Assembly: GCA_965221545.1 (NCBI GenBank)
Contig: OZ244901.1
Coordinates: 1,054,001 to 1,118,000 of the forward strand
From: JAJEFO01 sp022819605
GTDB taxonomy: Bacteria > Pseudomonadota > Alphaproteobacteria > Rhodobacterales > Rhodobacteraceae
DNA length: 64,000 nt
Reading direction: 5' to 3'
Part shown: positions 1-8,723 of the stretch, piece after piece
Layout of the letters: each line of letters starts with the position of its first letter
Numbering within the stretch: position 1 is the first letter of the stretch
Notes under the pieces: model-generated
The model's input: only the letters and a program-made list of their open reading frames with translations
Database searches by the model: none
What the model was told of the DNA's origin: nothing
Program-made: the position numbers and the translations under genes

Positions 1-2
1 CC

Positions 3-1016
3 GGGTTCAGAACCCCGGACGGTGACATGACGTTTCCTTCGTTCGACCTGTCGCGTCTCAACGATGTCGAGGGAGTGGAGCTGAGTTTCCTGAATCCCGG
101 CAGCCCGCTCTCCGCCGAGGACCTCGAGGACGTCGATGCGCTGATCCTGTTGTCAGACAAATTTACGTCAGACAGCATTCCTTCATCCGGTCGTCTTTGT
201 GTCGTTGCCAGATTTGGCGTTGGGTATGACACGGTTGATGTTGGCGCGTGCACGGCTAACGACATTGCGGTTTGCATAACGCCGGACGGTGTGAGGCGTC
301 CGGTCGCTGTGTCAATTTTGACGTTGATGCTTGCACTTACTGGGAGGTTGATGGTCAAGGACCGGCTGACACGCCAAGGCCCCGAGGGCTTCAACGCGCG
401 CAGCGATCACATGGGCATCGGTCTCGAAGGTCGCGTCCTTGGCTCGGTCGGCTTCGGGAACATTGGGGCGGAAATGTACCGTATGGCGGCACCGCTTGGA
501 ATGAAATTCATCGCGCACGACCCCTTTGCTGCGACTTCCCTGGCATCAGAACTGAGTGTGGATCTCGTCGATCTCGATGCGGTTTTCACCCAGTCTGATG
601 TGATTGCGATAAACTGCCCGCTGACGCCGGATACGCATCATCTGGTCAATGCAGACCGGCTCTCACAAATGAAATCATCGGCGTTTCTGATCAATACAGC
701 CCGCGGCCCAATCGTCGATCAGGCAGCTTTGACCGATGCGCTGCAAAACAACCGGATCGCAGGTGCAGGGCTCGACGTATTTGAAGTTGAACCGCCGGAT
801 GCCGACGATCCGATCCTGAAGCTCGACAACGTGATTGTCACTCCCCATGCGCTTTGCTGGACCGATCAGTGCTTTGGCGGCATTGGCGCGTCGGACATTG
901 CTTCGGTACTGGATATTCGGGCCGGCCAGTTGCCCGTAGGCCTCTTGAACCGTGACGTCGCAGAGCGTCCGGGTTTTCAAAGAAAGCTCGCTGCATATGC
1001 AGCCAGGAATGCCTGA
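3..1016 (+). CDS. NAD-dependent D-2-hydroxyacid dehydrogenase (5' end cut by window)
   Basis: This is an oxidoreductase of the D-isomer-specific 2-hydroxyacid dehydrogenase family, which interconverts a 2-hydroxyacid and a 2-oxoacid with NAD(P)H. The Rossmann motif reads GSVGFGNIG, and the usual catalytic triad is present: Arg in NTARGPIVD, Glu in DVFEVEPP and His in VTPHALCW. The frame is open to the window edge and contains a DGD..FPSFDLS block that in relatives follows about 15 further residues, so the first Met at 27 is probably internal and the true start lies outside. The natural substrate cannot be told from sequence. It is followed by a decayed dehydrogenase gene on the same strand, so the two may once have formed an operon. 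Confidence 0.85.
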   Translation, partial: GFRTPDGDMTFPSFDLSRLNDVEGVELSFLNPGSPLSAEDLEDVDALILLSDKFTSDSIPSSGRLCVVARFGVGYDTVDVGACTANDIAVCITPDGVRRPVAVSILTLMLALTGRLMVKDRLTRQGPEGFNARSDHMGIGLEGRVLGSVGFGNIGAEMYRMAAPLGMKFIAHDPFAATSLASELSVDLVDLDAVFTQSDVIAINCPLTPDTHHLVNADRLSQMKSSAFLINTARGPIVDQAALTDALQNNRIAGAGLDVFEVEPPDADDPILKLDNVIVTPHALCWTDQCFGGIGASDIASVLDIRAGQLPVGLLNRDVAERPGFQRKLAAYAARNA

Positions 1017-1070
1017 GCGTGACGGCGAAGCCCTTTCCGGAAACTAGCAACTACCCGGCCGACGGAGAGG

Positions 1071-1470
1071 ATGCCAACAAGAAGATCGCCCCAGTCACGT
1101 GAGCAGGAAGCGGGATCGGGCTTGCCGTTTCGAAAGGTCTCGCGCAGGACGGGTACCATGTCGAAGTGGCTGGTCGCAGACCCGAAACACTGAACCTCTG
1201 GCGGCGCGTATTGGTGAGATGGCACATGCGCTGGCCTTGGACATCTCAGACCCGAGAGGCGTTGCGACTGGTTTCGACCGGATCGAAGCGAGATTTGGGC
1301 GGCTTGCTCTCCTGTTCAAACACGCAGGCGCAAGAGAGCCAAGCCAGACACTGTTGGAGGACGTTGATGCCGAATCCTTCCAACGAGGTGTGGCAACCAA
1401 CCTGAGCGGTGCATTCTGATATGTTCGAGGCGATTTTCGGCTGATGAAAGCCCCAAGCGCCGTGCGGTGT
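1071..1470 (+). pseudogene. Decayed short-chain dehydrogenase/reductase (SDR)
   Basis: The N-terminal half of an SDR can be read only by combining frames. The nucleotide-binding segment reads V-T-stop-A-G-S-G-I-G, where the usual Gly of the TGxxxGIG motif has become a TGA stop. The frame then carries on as SKGLAQDGYHVEVAGRR, shifts by one base near 1195-1203, and continues with AARIGEMAHALALDISD, a damaged NNAG motif (KHAG) and VATNLSGAF. A second in-frame stop follows near 1417, after which FRLMKAP is still recognisable. Nothing of the catalytic Tyr-x3-Lys half remains. Two stops, one frameshift and truncation make function impossible. Confidence 0.85.
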
Positions 1471-1615
1471 TCGCATTGCGACTGCTCCCCGTCCTGACGG
1501 ACGGGGTCTAGCGGCGCAACTGGCGAGTCATGAGTGATTTTTCTCTATTTCCCAATGCCTGCTGACAAAATAGACATTGCGCACAGGGACGCTTTCCAGC
1601 GATTAGGGGGAACCC

Positions 1616-2791
1616 ATGCCAGCACAGATCGACACCATTCTCACCGCCGCCCGCGCTCACACGGACGAGGTGATCAAGCCTAACGTAGACACTTGGAACA
1701 AGGCCGGTGTCTGGCCGCGCGATGCGTCCGACAAGGCGGCGGCGCTGGGGTTGACCGGATTGTATGCCCCCGAGGAGTTCGGCGGTCAGGGCTTGCCGCT
1801 GGGCGAAGGCATCCGCGTCTACGAGGAGCTGGGCAAGGGAGATGGCGCCTATGCCTTTGCGCTGTCGATGCACAATATCTGCACCTATGCCTGTTGCGGC
1901 TTTGGAACCGACACCTTCAAGGAGAAATGGGGCCGCGAGCTGACCTCGGGCCGCAAGCTGGCCAATTTCGCGCTGACAGAGCCGCAGTCGGGCTCGGATG
2001 CGTCCAACATGTACTCGCGTGCGGTGATCAGCGGTGACGGCACCTGGACCATCAACGGCGCCAAGGCTTGGGTATCGCTGGCCGGCGAGGCCGACATTTA
2101 TTTCACCGTAGTCAAGACCACCGATGAGTCCGGCCACCACGACATGGCCATGATCGCCATTCCGGCGGATGCCAAAGGACTTTCTTTCGGACCGCGCTAC
2201 GACACGCCGTCCTATGAATTCCTGCCGCTGAGCGAGATGTACATGACGGATGTGGTCGTCTCAGAGGACAACATCATCTTGCCGGTGGGACAGGGCCTCC
2301 AGGGCTCGCTGATGGCGATCGATATCGCCCGGGTCTCGATTGCGTCTGGGTGCTGTGGGCTTATGGAAGCCGCTTTGGACACGGCGTTGAGCTATTCCAG
2401 GAACCGCAAGATGTTCGGTGGCAAGACCCTTGATCTCGACGGCATCCAGTGGATGCTGGGTGATGTGGCGACGGATCTTGAAGCTTCGCGGTTGCTCTAT
2501 CGCGCGGCAGCCAATGCGCTTGGCACACCCGAAGGTCCGGTCATGGCGGCCCATGCGAAACGCTTCGTGCCCGATGCAGCGGTGAACGCGGCCAATGCCT
2601 GCACGCAGGTGCTGGGCGGCATGGGGCTGCTCAAACCCTATGGCCTGGATCGCCTTTCGCGCCTTAGCCAGATGCTCCGAATCGTCGATGGCACCACAGA
2701 AATTAGCCGGGTAGTGATCGGCCGGGCACTGCAGAAGCGCGCCAAGACCCTTCCGGACCTTCCAGTCCCCAAGGGGTTCGGCGAAAGCTGA
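1616..2791 (+). CDS. Acyl-CoA dehydrogenase, first gene of the dmdA operon
   Basis: This is an FAD-dependent acyl-CoA dehydrogenase of 391 residues, the usual length for the short/medium-chain class. The signature FALTEPQSGSDASN and the C-terminal block QVLGGMGLLKPYG are present. The catalytic-base motif, normally Y-E-G-T, reads IVDGTTEIS, placing Asp358 where many relatives have Glu. It lies 45 bases upstream of an acyl-CoA ligase gene and in line with dmdA, so it probably oxidises a CoA thioester made by that ligase. The classical MMPA-CoA dehydrogenase DmdC is a longer protein, so this is not a canonical DmdC; a role on MMPA-CoA or propionyl-like thioesters is inferred from context. A GGGGGA-type ribosome binding site precedes the ATG. 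Confidence 0.88.
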   Translation: MPAQIDTILTAARAHTDEVIKPNVDTWNKAGVWPRDASDKAAALGLTGLYAPEEFGGQGLPLGEGIRVYEELGKGDGAYAFALSMHNICTYACCGFGTDTFKEKWGRELTSGRKLANFALTEPQSGSDASNMYSRAVISGDGTWTINGAKAWVSLAGEADIYFTVVKTTDESGHHDMAMIAIPADAKGLSFGPRYDTPSYEFLPLSEMYMTDVVVSEDNIILPVGQGLQGSLMAIDIARVSIASGCCGLMEAALDTALSYSRNRKMFGGKTLDLDGIQWMLGDVATDLEASRLLYRAAANALGTPEGPVMAAHAKRFVPDAAVNAANACTQVLGGMGLLKPYGLDRLSRLSQMLRIVDGTTEISRVVIGRALQKRAKTLPDLPVPKGFGES

Positions 2792-2836
2792 CGTTCGCGT
2801 GCACGCACGGCACTGGTCTTCTTGGGAGGAACGACA

Positions 2837-4462
2837 ATGCAAGAGAACTATGAGAAGTTCGACAAGGTTTCAGCCAATTTCGTACCGCTTTCGCCCGTGT
2901 CGTTCCTGAGCCGGGCCGAAGCTCTGCACGGAACCCGCACGGCTGTGATCTATGGTGATTTGCAGCGCAGCTGGGCGGAAATGGCGGCGCGTGTGCGTGC
3001 AGTTGCAGCCGGCTTTGTCGAAATGGGGGTCGGCAAGGGCGACACCGTTTCGGTGCTCTGCCCAAACATCCCCGAGCTCTTCGAATTGCATTTCGCCCTT
3101 CCGCTGACCGGGGCGGTGATCAACACGCTGAACACACGGCTCGAACCCAGGACGATTGCCTATATCCTCAATCACGCCGACACCAAGGCCGTGGTCGTGG
3201 ACCGGGAACTGATCCCGCTCTTGACCCGCGCTTTCGAGGAGTTGGGACAGATTTTGCCAGTCATCGAGATTGCCGATCGCAACGCGAACGTGTCGCACAC
3301 CATGGGTGGCCAGGACTACGAGGACCTGTTGCAGGATGCGGAGCCCACTGGCGCCCTGGGCCTGCCGGATGACGAATGGGACGCCATTACCCTGAACTAC
3401 ACCTCCGGCACTTCTGGGCGACCCAAGGGTGTGGTCTATCATCACCGTGGCGCCTACCTGATGGCGCTTGGAACCGTGGCGGCTTGGCAGAACCCGCACT
3501 ATCCCGTCTATTTGTCCGTCGTGCCGATGTTTCACTGCAACGGCTGGGGGCATCCCTGGGTGATCGCCATGCTGGGCGGAACCATGGTCTTTACCAGAAC
3601 GCCCGCGCCGGATCTGATCCTGGACACCATCCGCACCCACGGCGTGACACATTTTGGCGCTGCGCCAATTGTTCTGCAAATGCTCGCCGAGACCGCAACC
3701 GGTCCAACCAACCCGTTTGAACCGGCGATCAAGGTGCTGACTGCCGGCGCACCGCCGCCGCCTTCGGTTCTGGAAAAAACCAAAGCGATGGGATTCGAAG
3801 TAATGCAGGTCTACGGGCTGACCGAGACCTATGGGCACATTTCCATGTGCCTCTGGCAGGACGGTTGGGAAGAGCTTGAGGCCAGCGAACAGGCGCAGCT
3901 TCAGGCGCAACAGGGCATTGCCCTTCCGATGGTTGAAGCCGTCTCGGTCATTGATGCTGAAACCGGCCAACCGGTTCGCATGGACGGCAAGACCCAGGGT
4001 GAGATCGCGGTGCGCGGCAACACCGTGATGAAGGGATATTACAAGGATCCCGATGCCACGGCAAAAGCCTTCGAAGATGATTGGTTCTGGTCTGGCGACG
4101 CAGCCGTGGTGCATCCCGACGGCTACATGCAAATCCGCGATCGGCTGAAGGACGTCATCATTTCCGGAGGCGAAAACATCTCGTCCGTCGAAGTCGAGGC
4201 TGTGCTGTTTCGCCACCCGGCTGTCCAGATGGCAGCCGTAGTCGCGATGCCGCACGAGAAATGGGGCGAAGTGCCCTGCGCCTTCGTTGAATTGCGGCCC
4301 GGAGCGCAGGCAACTGCAGACGACATCATCAAGTTCTGCCGAGAGCATCTCGCCGGCTTCAAGACTCCGAAAGCTGTCGTATTCTCCGACCTTCCCAAGA
4401 CCTCGACCGGCAAGATCCAGAAGTTTCAGCTTCGTGATGCTGCAAAATCCATGAGCGCCTGA
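2837..4462 (+). CDS. AMP-forming acyl-CoA ligase, DmdB-like
   Basis: This is an ANL-superfamily ligase of 541 residues that activates a carboxylate through an acyl-adenylate and transfers it to CoA. The P-loop YTSGTSGRPKGV, the VYGLTETYG motif, the WFWSGDAAV segment and the C-terminal catalytic Lys in TSTGKIQK are all visible. The ATG at 2837 is preferred over an in-frame TTG at 2822 because GGGAGGA lies just upstream of it. Its stop abuts the dmdA start with no gap, so the two are surely cotranscribed. Methylmercaptopropionate, the product of DmdA, is the obvious substrate, which would make this the DmdB step; a general medium-chain fatty acyl ligase is the alternative. Confidence 0.85.
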   Translation: MQENYEKFDKVSANFVPLSPVSFLSRAEALHGTRTAVIYGDLQRSWAEMAARVRAVAAGFVEMGVGKGDTVSVLCPNIPELFELHFALPLTGAVINTLNTRLEPRTIAYILNHADTKAVVVDRELIPLLTRAFEELGQILPVIEIADRNANVSHTMGGQDYEDLLQDAEPTGALGLPDDEWDAITLNYTSGTSGRPKGVVYHHRGAYLMALGTVAAWQNPHYPVYLSVVPMFHCNGWGHPWVIAMLGGTMVFTRTPAPDLILDTIRTHGVTHFGAAPIVLQMLAETATGPTNPFEPAIKVLTAGAPPPPSVLEKTKAMGFEVMQVYGLTETYGHISMCLWQDGWEELEASEQAQLQAQQGIALPMVEAVSVIDAETGQPVRMDGKTQGEIAVRGNTVMKGYYKDPDATAKAFEDDWFWSGDAAVVHPDGYMQIRDRLKDVIISGGENISSVEVEAVLFRHPAVQMAAVVAMPHEKWGEVPCAFVELRPGAQATADDIIKFCREHLAGFKTPKAVVFSDLPKTSTGKIQKFQLRDAAKSMSA

Positions 4463-5569
4463 ATGGCGCACATTGTCTCTCATTCTCGCCGCTTGCGGGA
4501 TACGCCATTTACACCCGGTGTCGAAGCTGCCGGCGTCAAGGCCTACACCGTCTACAATCGCATGCTCCTGCCGACGGTCTTCGAAGATGTGGAATTCGAC
4601 TACCACCATCTTAAAGAACATGTGCAGGTCTGGGACGTATCGGTGGAACGTCAGATTGAACTGAACGGCCCGGACGCCGCACGGCTGATGCAGATGCTGA
4701 CGCCGCGCGATCTGCGCAAGATGCAATCGGATCAGTGCCACTACGTGCCGATCGTTGATGAACGCGGCAAAATGCTGAACGATCCGGTGGCGATCAAGCA
4801 CGGCGACACGCGCTGGTGGATCTCGATTGCCGACAGCGACCTGCTTTTCTGGGTCAAGGGGCTGGCACTTGGCGCGGGGCTTGACGTCAACGTGTTCGAG
4901 CCGGACGTGTCGCCTCTGGCCGTGCAGGGGCCGAAATCGGGCGCCCTGATGGAGCGGGTCTTTGGTCCTGATGTGCAAGACATCCGCTTTTTCCGCCAGA
5001 AACGGCTGGCCTTCCTGGACACCTCGTTCATCGTCGCGCGCTCGGGCTATTCGAAACAGGGCGGGTACGAAATCTATGTTGAGGGCCGTCAATACGGCAT
5101 GCCGCTCTGGGATGCGCTTTTCAAGGCTGGAGAAGACCTGAAAGTGCGCCCGGGCTGCCCGAACCTGATCGAGCGGATCGAGAGCGGGTTGTTGAGCTAC
5201 GGCAATGACATGACCATGGACAACACCCCGTTGGAATGCGGCCTTGGCAAGTACTGCAAGCCCGCCGAAGGGCTGGAGCACATCGGCCGGGAGGCGCTCG
5301 CGCTGGAAGCCGCACAGGGTCCCGCACGCCAGATTCGCGCGATTTCGATCCAGGGAGAGGCGCTCAGCCACGCCCGCACTGCTTGGCCGCTGATGAAGAA
5401 CGGTGCGAGGGTCGGTCAGGTGACATCGGCGGCATGGTCGCCGGATTTCCAGACCAACGTTTCGATCGGGATGGTGGATGCGGGCTATTGGGATCCGGGC
5501 ACAGAACTGATCGTCGAGACGCCACAAGGGCTGCGAGAGGCGCGCGTGCAAAATTGCTTCTGGAACTAG
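4463..5569 (+). CDS. dmdA: Dimethylsulfoniopropionate (DMSP) demethylase DmdA
   Basis: DmdA transfers a methyl group from DMSP to tetrahydrofolate, giving 3-methylmercaptopropionate and 5-methyl-THF, in the cytoplasm. The 368-residue protein has the whole GcvT-like fold and blocks typical of DmdA rather than glycine-cleavage T protein: SRRLRDTPFTPGVEA, VYNRMLLPTVFE, VQVWDVSVERQIEL, LMQMLTPRDL and RWWISIADSDLLFW. The length matches characterised DmdA (about 369). The start codon directly follows the ligase stop, so translation is coupled. Having ligase, dehydrogenase and DmdA in one operon indicates demethylation followed by CoA-linked breakdown of the product. Related GcvT paralogues (sarcosine or dimethylglycine enzymes) are the alternative, but the motif match to DmdA is strong. 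Confidence 0.9.
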   Translation: MAHIVSHSRRLRDTPFTPGVEAAGVKAYTVYNRMLLPTVFEDVEFDYHHLKEHVQVWDVSVERQIELNGPDAARLMQMLTPRDLRKMQSDQCHYVPIVDERGKMLNDPVAIKHGDTRWWISIADSDLLFWVKGLALGAGLDVNVFEPDVSPLAVQGPKSGALMERVFGPDVQDIRFFRQKRLAFLDTSFIVARSGYSKQGGYEIYVEGRQYGMPLWDALFKAGEDLKVRPGCPNLIERIESGLLSYGNDMTMDNTPLECGLGKYCKPAEGLEHIGREALALEAAQGPARQIRAISIQGEALSHARTAWPLMKNGARVGQVTSAAWSPDFQTNVSIGMVDAGYWDPGTELIVETPQGLREARVQNCFWN

Positions 5570-5607
5570 CGCCACCTGATCGAGCATCAAGGCAAGGCGC
5601 TTCCTTT
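5568..5607 (+). terminator. Probable rho-independent terminator after dmdA
   Basis: The dmdA stop codon overlaps an imperfect hairpin. An outer stem AGCGCC/GGCGCT encloses an inner CCTGAT/ATCAAGG pairing, and TTCCTTTT follows. The position fits the end of the three-gene operon. No folding energy was computed. Confidence 0.45.
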
Positions 5608-5757
5608 TGTGTCCTCATGAAGGAAATTCGCAATGACACTGCATGCACAAGTGCCGACCTTATCTCCAATCTTGACCTCAATCAGGATTAAGATGGAATC
5701 TGGGTTGTCACCGTGAATTGGACGGGCAATCGAAGTCTTGGGCCTGCTATGTGCAAG

Positions 5758-5847
5758 TGGCGGAGACGAAGGGATTCGAACCCTCGAGACGGTTCCCCGT
5801 CTACTCCCTTAGCAGGGGAGCGCCTTCGACCACTCGGCCACGTCTCC
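5758..5847 (-). tRNA. tRNA-Ser (anticodon GCU)
   Basis: On the minus strand a 90-base tRNA folds with acceptor stem GGAGACG/CGTCTCC, discriminator G and an encoded CCA (5758-5760). The D arm is TGGCCGAGTGG, the long variable arm is typical of serine tRNAs, and the T arm contains GGTTCGAATCC. The anticodon loop CTGCTAA puts GCT at 5811-5813, reading AGC and AGU codons. No integrase or duplicated tRNA 3' end was seen nearby, so there is no sign that it is an occupied attachment site. Confidence 0.97.
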
Positions 5848-6321
5848 GTCGTCGGGTCTATCGGAGCGGTCAATGTGCGGCAAGCGCGAATTCCCGTTGA
5901 TCTTGTCCCGATAAGGCAATGTTCTCGAATTGAAGTCGTCGCGTGGCACTGCGATCACTCCCGGTCGCCACGCGAGGTGTGATCGAAAGGGCCGCTCCAG
6001 CTGGATCTGTTGCACGCGCATCAATCTCGCTCTGGCTTGGGACGGATTCCGCGCTCTTGCAAACTGGATTCGTGTTGCAATTCGGATTAACTCGCTAGAC
6101 GTGCATGCGTCCGGAAACGAAGCAAGGGGTTTTGGAGAGGGGACCTGCATCCCGCAATGACCGGACATTCAGGGTTTGACCAGAAGGCGTGAAGGCTATC
6201 CTCAACCACCTGCTTACAAATGCGTTTTTTGCAAATTGCGATGGTGCCCATCGGCGAAGGCAAGAGGCGTGCATGATCCGTCGACTTGGCCATTCCGGAC
6301 TTTGTATGAAGTGGCCATCTG
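5848..6321. other. Intergenic, tRNA-Ser to recD2
   Basis: This 474-base stretch holds the tRNA promoter region (transcribed leftward) and the leader of the helicase gene. No convincing gene, repeat or RNA was seen; open frames on both strands are short and lack ribosome binding sites. Confidence 0.5.
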
Positions 6322-8541
6322 ATGGCTGACGCAGCGCAAGCGGAGGTTCTTTCCGGGCTCGTCGAGCGTGTCACATTCCATTCCTCCGAGAGCGGGTTCT
6401 GCGTTCTGCGCGTGAAGGCGCGCGGCCATCGCGACGTCGTCACCGTCGTAGGCAGTGCGGCGATGATCTCCGCAGGTGAATGGGTCACGGCATCGGGTTC
6501 CTGGAACAACGACCGAAACTATGGCCTTCAGTTCAAGGCACGCTTCCTGAGGGCCTCTGCACCGACGACGCTCGACGGCATCGAGAAGTACCTCGGCTCT
6601 GGCATGATCCGAGGGATCGGGTCGGTTTACGCCGAAAGGTTGGTCAAGCACTTTGGCAAGGACGTCTTTGACGTCATCGAGGCGAATCCCGAACGATTGC
6701 GCGAGGTGGAAGGAATCGGTCCCATTCGTGCCGACAAGATCACGGAAAGCTGGGCGGACCAAAAGATCGTCAGGGAAATCATGGTCTTCCTCCACCAGCA
6801 CGGCGTCGGAACCGCACGGGCCGTCAGGATCTACAAGACCTACGGTGCCGACGCCGTGCAGGTGCTGAGCGAGAATCCCTATCGGCTGGCGAAAGACATC
6901 CGTGGCATCGGGTTCCGTACGGCGGACACGATCGCAGAGAAGATCGGCATCGAAAAAACCGCCATGATCCGGGTGCGCGCAGGAATCACGTTCGCGCTGA
7001 GCGAGGCAATGGGCAACGGTCACTGCGGCTTGCCTAGCGGCGAACTGCATTCTCTGGCGGAGGAGTTGCTGGACGTGCCCGGTTCCCTTGTCGAGACAGC
7101 AATGGCGCTGGAACTCGGGGATGGCAACGTCATGGCCGATCAGGTTGGTGAGACGGACTGCATCTTTCTGGCCGGCCTCTACCAGGCGGAGCGCGGCATC
7201 GCGAGCCACCTGCGTCGGATCATTGCGGGCACACTGCCTTGGCCGTCAATCGATGCGGACCGGGCTTTGCCCTGGATCGAGGGCAGGACCGGGTTGACGC
7301 TTGCGTTCAGCCAGGCCGAGGCAATTCGCCTCGCACTTACATCCAAGGTGCTGATCATCACCGGTGGTCCCGGTGTCGGCAAGACGACCATCGTGAACTC
7401 CATCCTGCGCATTCTAGCGGCGAAGAGGATGAAGCTGGTGCTGTGCGCACCGACGGGACGCGCCGCAAAGCGAATGACCGAAGCCACCGGGATGGAAGCC
7501 AAGACGATTCACCGAACCCTGGAATTCGACCCCATGAAATTCGGCTTCAAGCGAAACGAGGACAACCCGCTCGACTGCGATCTGCTCGTCGTGGACGAGG
7601 CCTCGATGGTCGACGTTCCCCTGATGCAGTCGTTGCTCAGGGCCTTGCCGAGCACGGCGGCCCTTCATGTCGTGGGTGACATCGACCAGTTGCCCTCCGT
7701 CGGACCCGGTCAGGTGCTGGCCGACATCATGAACTCCGGTGCCGTCCCGGTTGTGCGGCTTACGGAAGTGTTTCGACAGGCTGCACAGAGCAAGATCATC
7801 ACGAGCGCTCACAGGATCAACGAAGGACGCGTGCCCGACCTTTCCACGGCGGATGGCGATGCCGACTTCTATTTCGTGCCGGCGGACAGTCCAGAACAGG
7901 CCGTCATTCGCATTACCGAGCTCGTCAGAAACCGAATCCCGAAGCGGTTCGGCATGGATCCGATCAAGGACATACAGGTGCTTTGCCCGATGAACCGGGG
8001 CGGCGTGGGCGCGAACTCGCTGAACATCGAGTTGCAGTCCGTCCTGAACCCGCCCGGCGAACTCAAGGTCGAGCACTTTGGAAGGACCTTCGGGAACGGC
8101 GACAAGGTCATGCAGATCGCAAACGACTACGACAAGGACATATTCAACGGCGACATTGGCATGATCACTGCCGTCGATCTGGACGAGAGCGAAATGACCG
8201 TGGAATTCGATGGCCGATCCGTCAAGATTGGATTCGGGGAACTCGACGCGCTGGTGCCGGCCTACGCGGCGACGATCCACAAGAGCCAAGGCTCGGAATA
8301 CCCGGCCGTCGTCATCCCGGTAATGACGCAGCATTACGTGATGCTGCAGCGGAACCTGATCTATACCGGCGTCACACGCGGAAAGAAGCTCGTCGTCCTG
8401 GTTGGACAGAAAAGGGCGGTCGCAATGGCCGTCAAGAACGCCTCGGCACGGCGGAGGTGGTCAAAGCTGCATGACTGGCTTTCCGGCCAAGCGACCGACG
8501 GAAGCCTGCCTGTGACGCGGCCAAGAGATGACGGAATCTGA
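6322..8541 (+). CDS. recD2: RecD2-type ATP-dependent DNA helicase
   Basis: This is a 739-residue superfamily 1B helicase of the RecD2 type, the RecD-like enzyme of bacteria in which it acts without RecBC; known members unwind DNA 5' to 3'. The N-terminal region is an OB-like segment, followed at about residues 90-220 by helix-hairpin-helix repeats (for example GIGSVYAERLVKHFG and GIGPIRADKI). The motor carries Walker A GGPGVGKT (348-355), Walker B VVDEAS (about 424), GDIDQLPSVGPG, and the C-terminal motif with AATIHKSQGSEY. The length fits the family (about 720-750). The gene stands alone between the tRNA and a converging cyclase gene, with only a weak ribosome binding site before the ATG. 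Confidence 0.92.
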   Translation: MADAAQAEVLSGLVERVTFHSSESGFCVLRVKARGHRDVVTVVGSAAMISAGEWVTASGSWNNDRNYGLQFKARFLRASAPTTLDGIEKYLGSGMIRGIGSVYAERLVKHFGKDVFDVIEANPERLREVEGIGPIRADKITESWADQKIVREIMVFLHQHGVGTARAVRIYKTYGADAVQVLSENPYRLAKDIRGIGFRTADTIAEKIGIEKTAMIRVRAGITFALSEAMGNGHCGLPSGELHSLAEELLDVPGSLVETAMALELGDGNVMADQVGETDCIFLAGLYQAERGIASHLRRIIAGTLPWPSIDADRALPWIEGRTGLTLAFSQAEAIRLALTSKVLIITGGPGVGKTTIVNSILRILAAKRMKLVLCAPTGRAAKRMTEATGMEAKTIHRTLEFDPMKFGFKRNEDNPLDCDLLVVDEASMVDVPLMQSLLRALPSTAALHVVGDIDQLPSVGPGQVLADIMNSGAVPVVRLTEVFRQAAQSKIITSAHRINEGRVPDLSTADGDADFYFVPADSPEQAVIRITELVRNRIPKRFGMDPIKDIQVLCPMNRGGVGANSLNIELQSVLNPPGELKVEHFGRTFGNGDKVMQIANDYDKDIFNGDIGMITAVDLDESEMTVEFDGRSVKIGFGELDALVPAYAATIHKSQGSEYPAVVIPVMTQHYVMLQRNLIYTGVTRGKKLVVLVGQKRAVAMAVKNASARRRWSKLHDWLSGQATDGSLPVTRPRDDGI

Positions 8542-8723
8542 ACTGATTGCAACGCCACTGTGCCTGGCACCTCCGCGGCTCTTGATGTCGCGGCATGTCT
8601 TGCACGATGCGGGTGAACGGGGGCCGTCAACGGGTGCCTCGAACTGCAGGGGTGCCTTTCCGAAAGGGGCAGCTCGGTCGTTTCCTTCGACACTTGCTCT
8701 CGGAGCGCTGGGTCGCGGCCGGC

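Noticed and set aside
1616..2791. Naming the first acyl-CoA dehydrogenase dmdC
   Set aside because: DmdC belongs to a longer subfamily; this protein is about 200 residues shorter, so only operon context supports the link.
2870..5590. Very long open frame (about 900 codons) on the minus strand opposite the ligase and dmdA
   Set aside because: It is the antisense of two well-conserved genes; its translation is His/Arg-rich with no domain. High GC suppresses stop codons on the opposite strand.
5758..8541. Integrated element at tRNA-Ser
   Set aside because: The next gene is a RecD2-type helicase, not an integrase, and no duplicated tRNA end was found.
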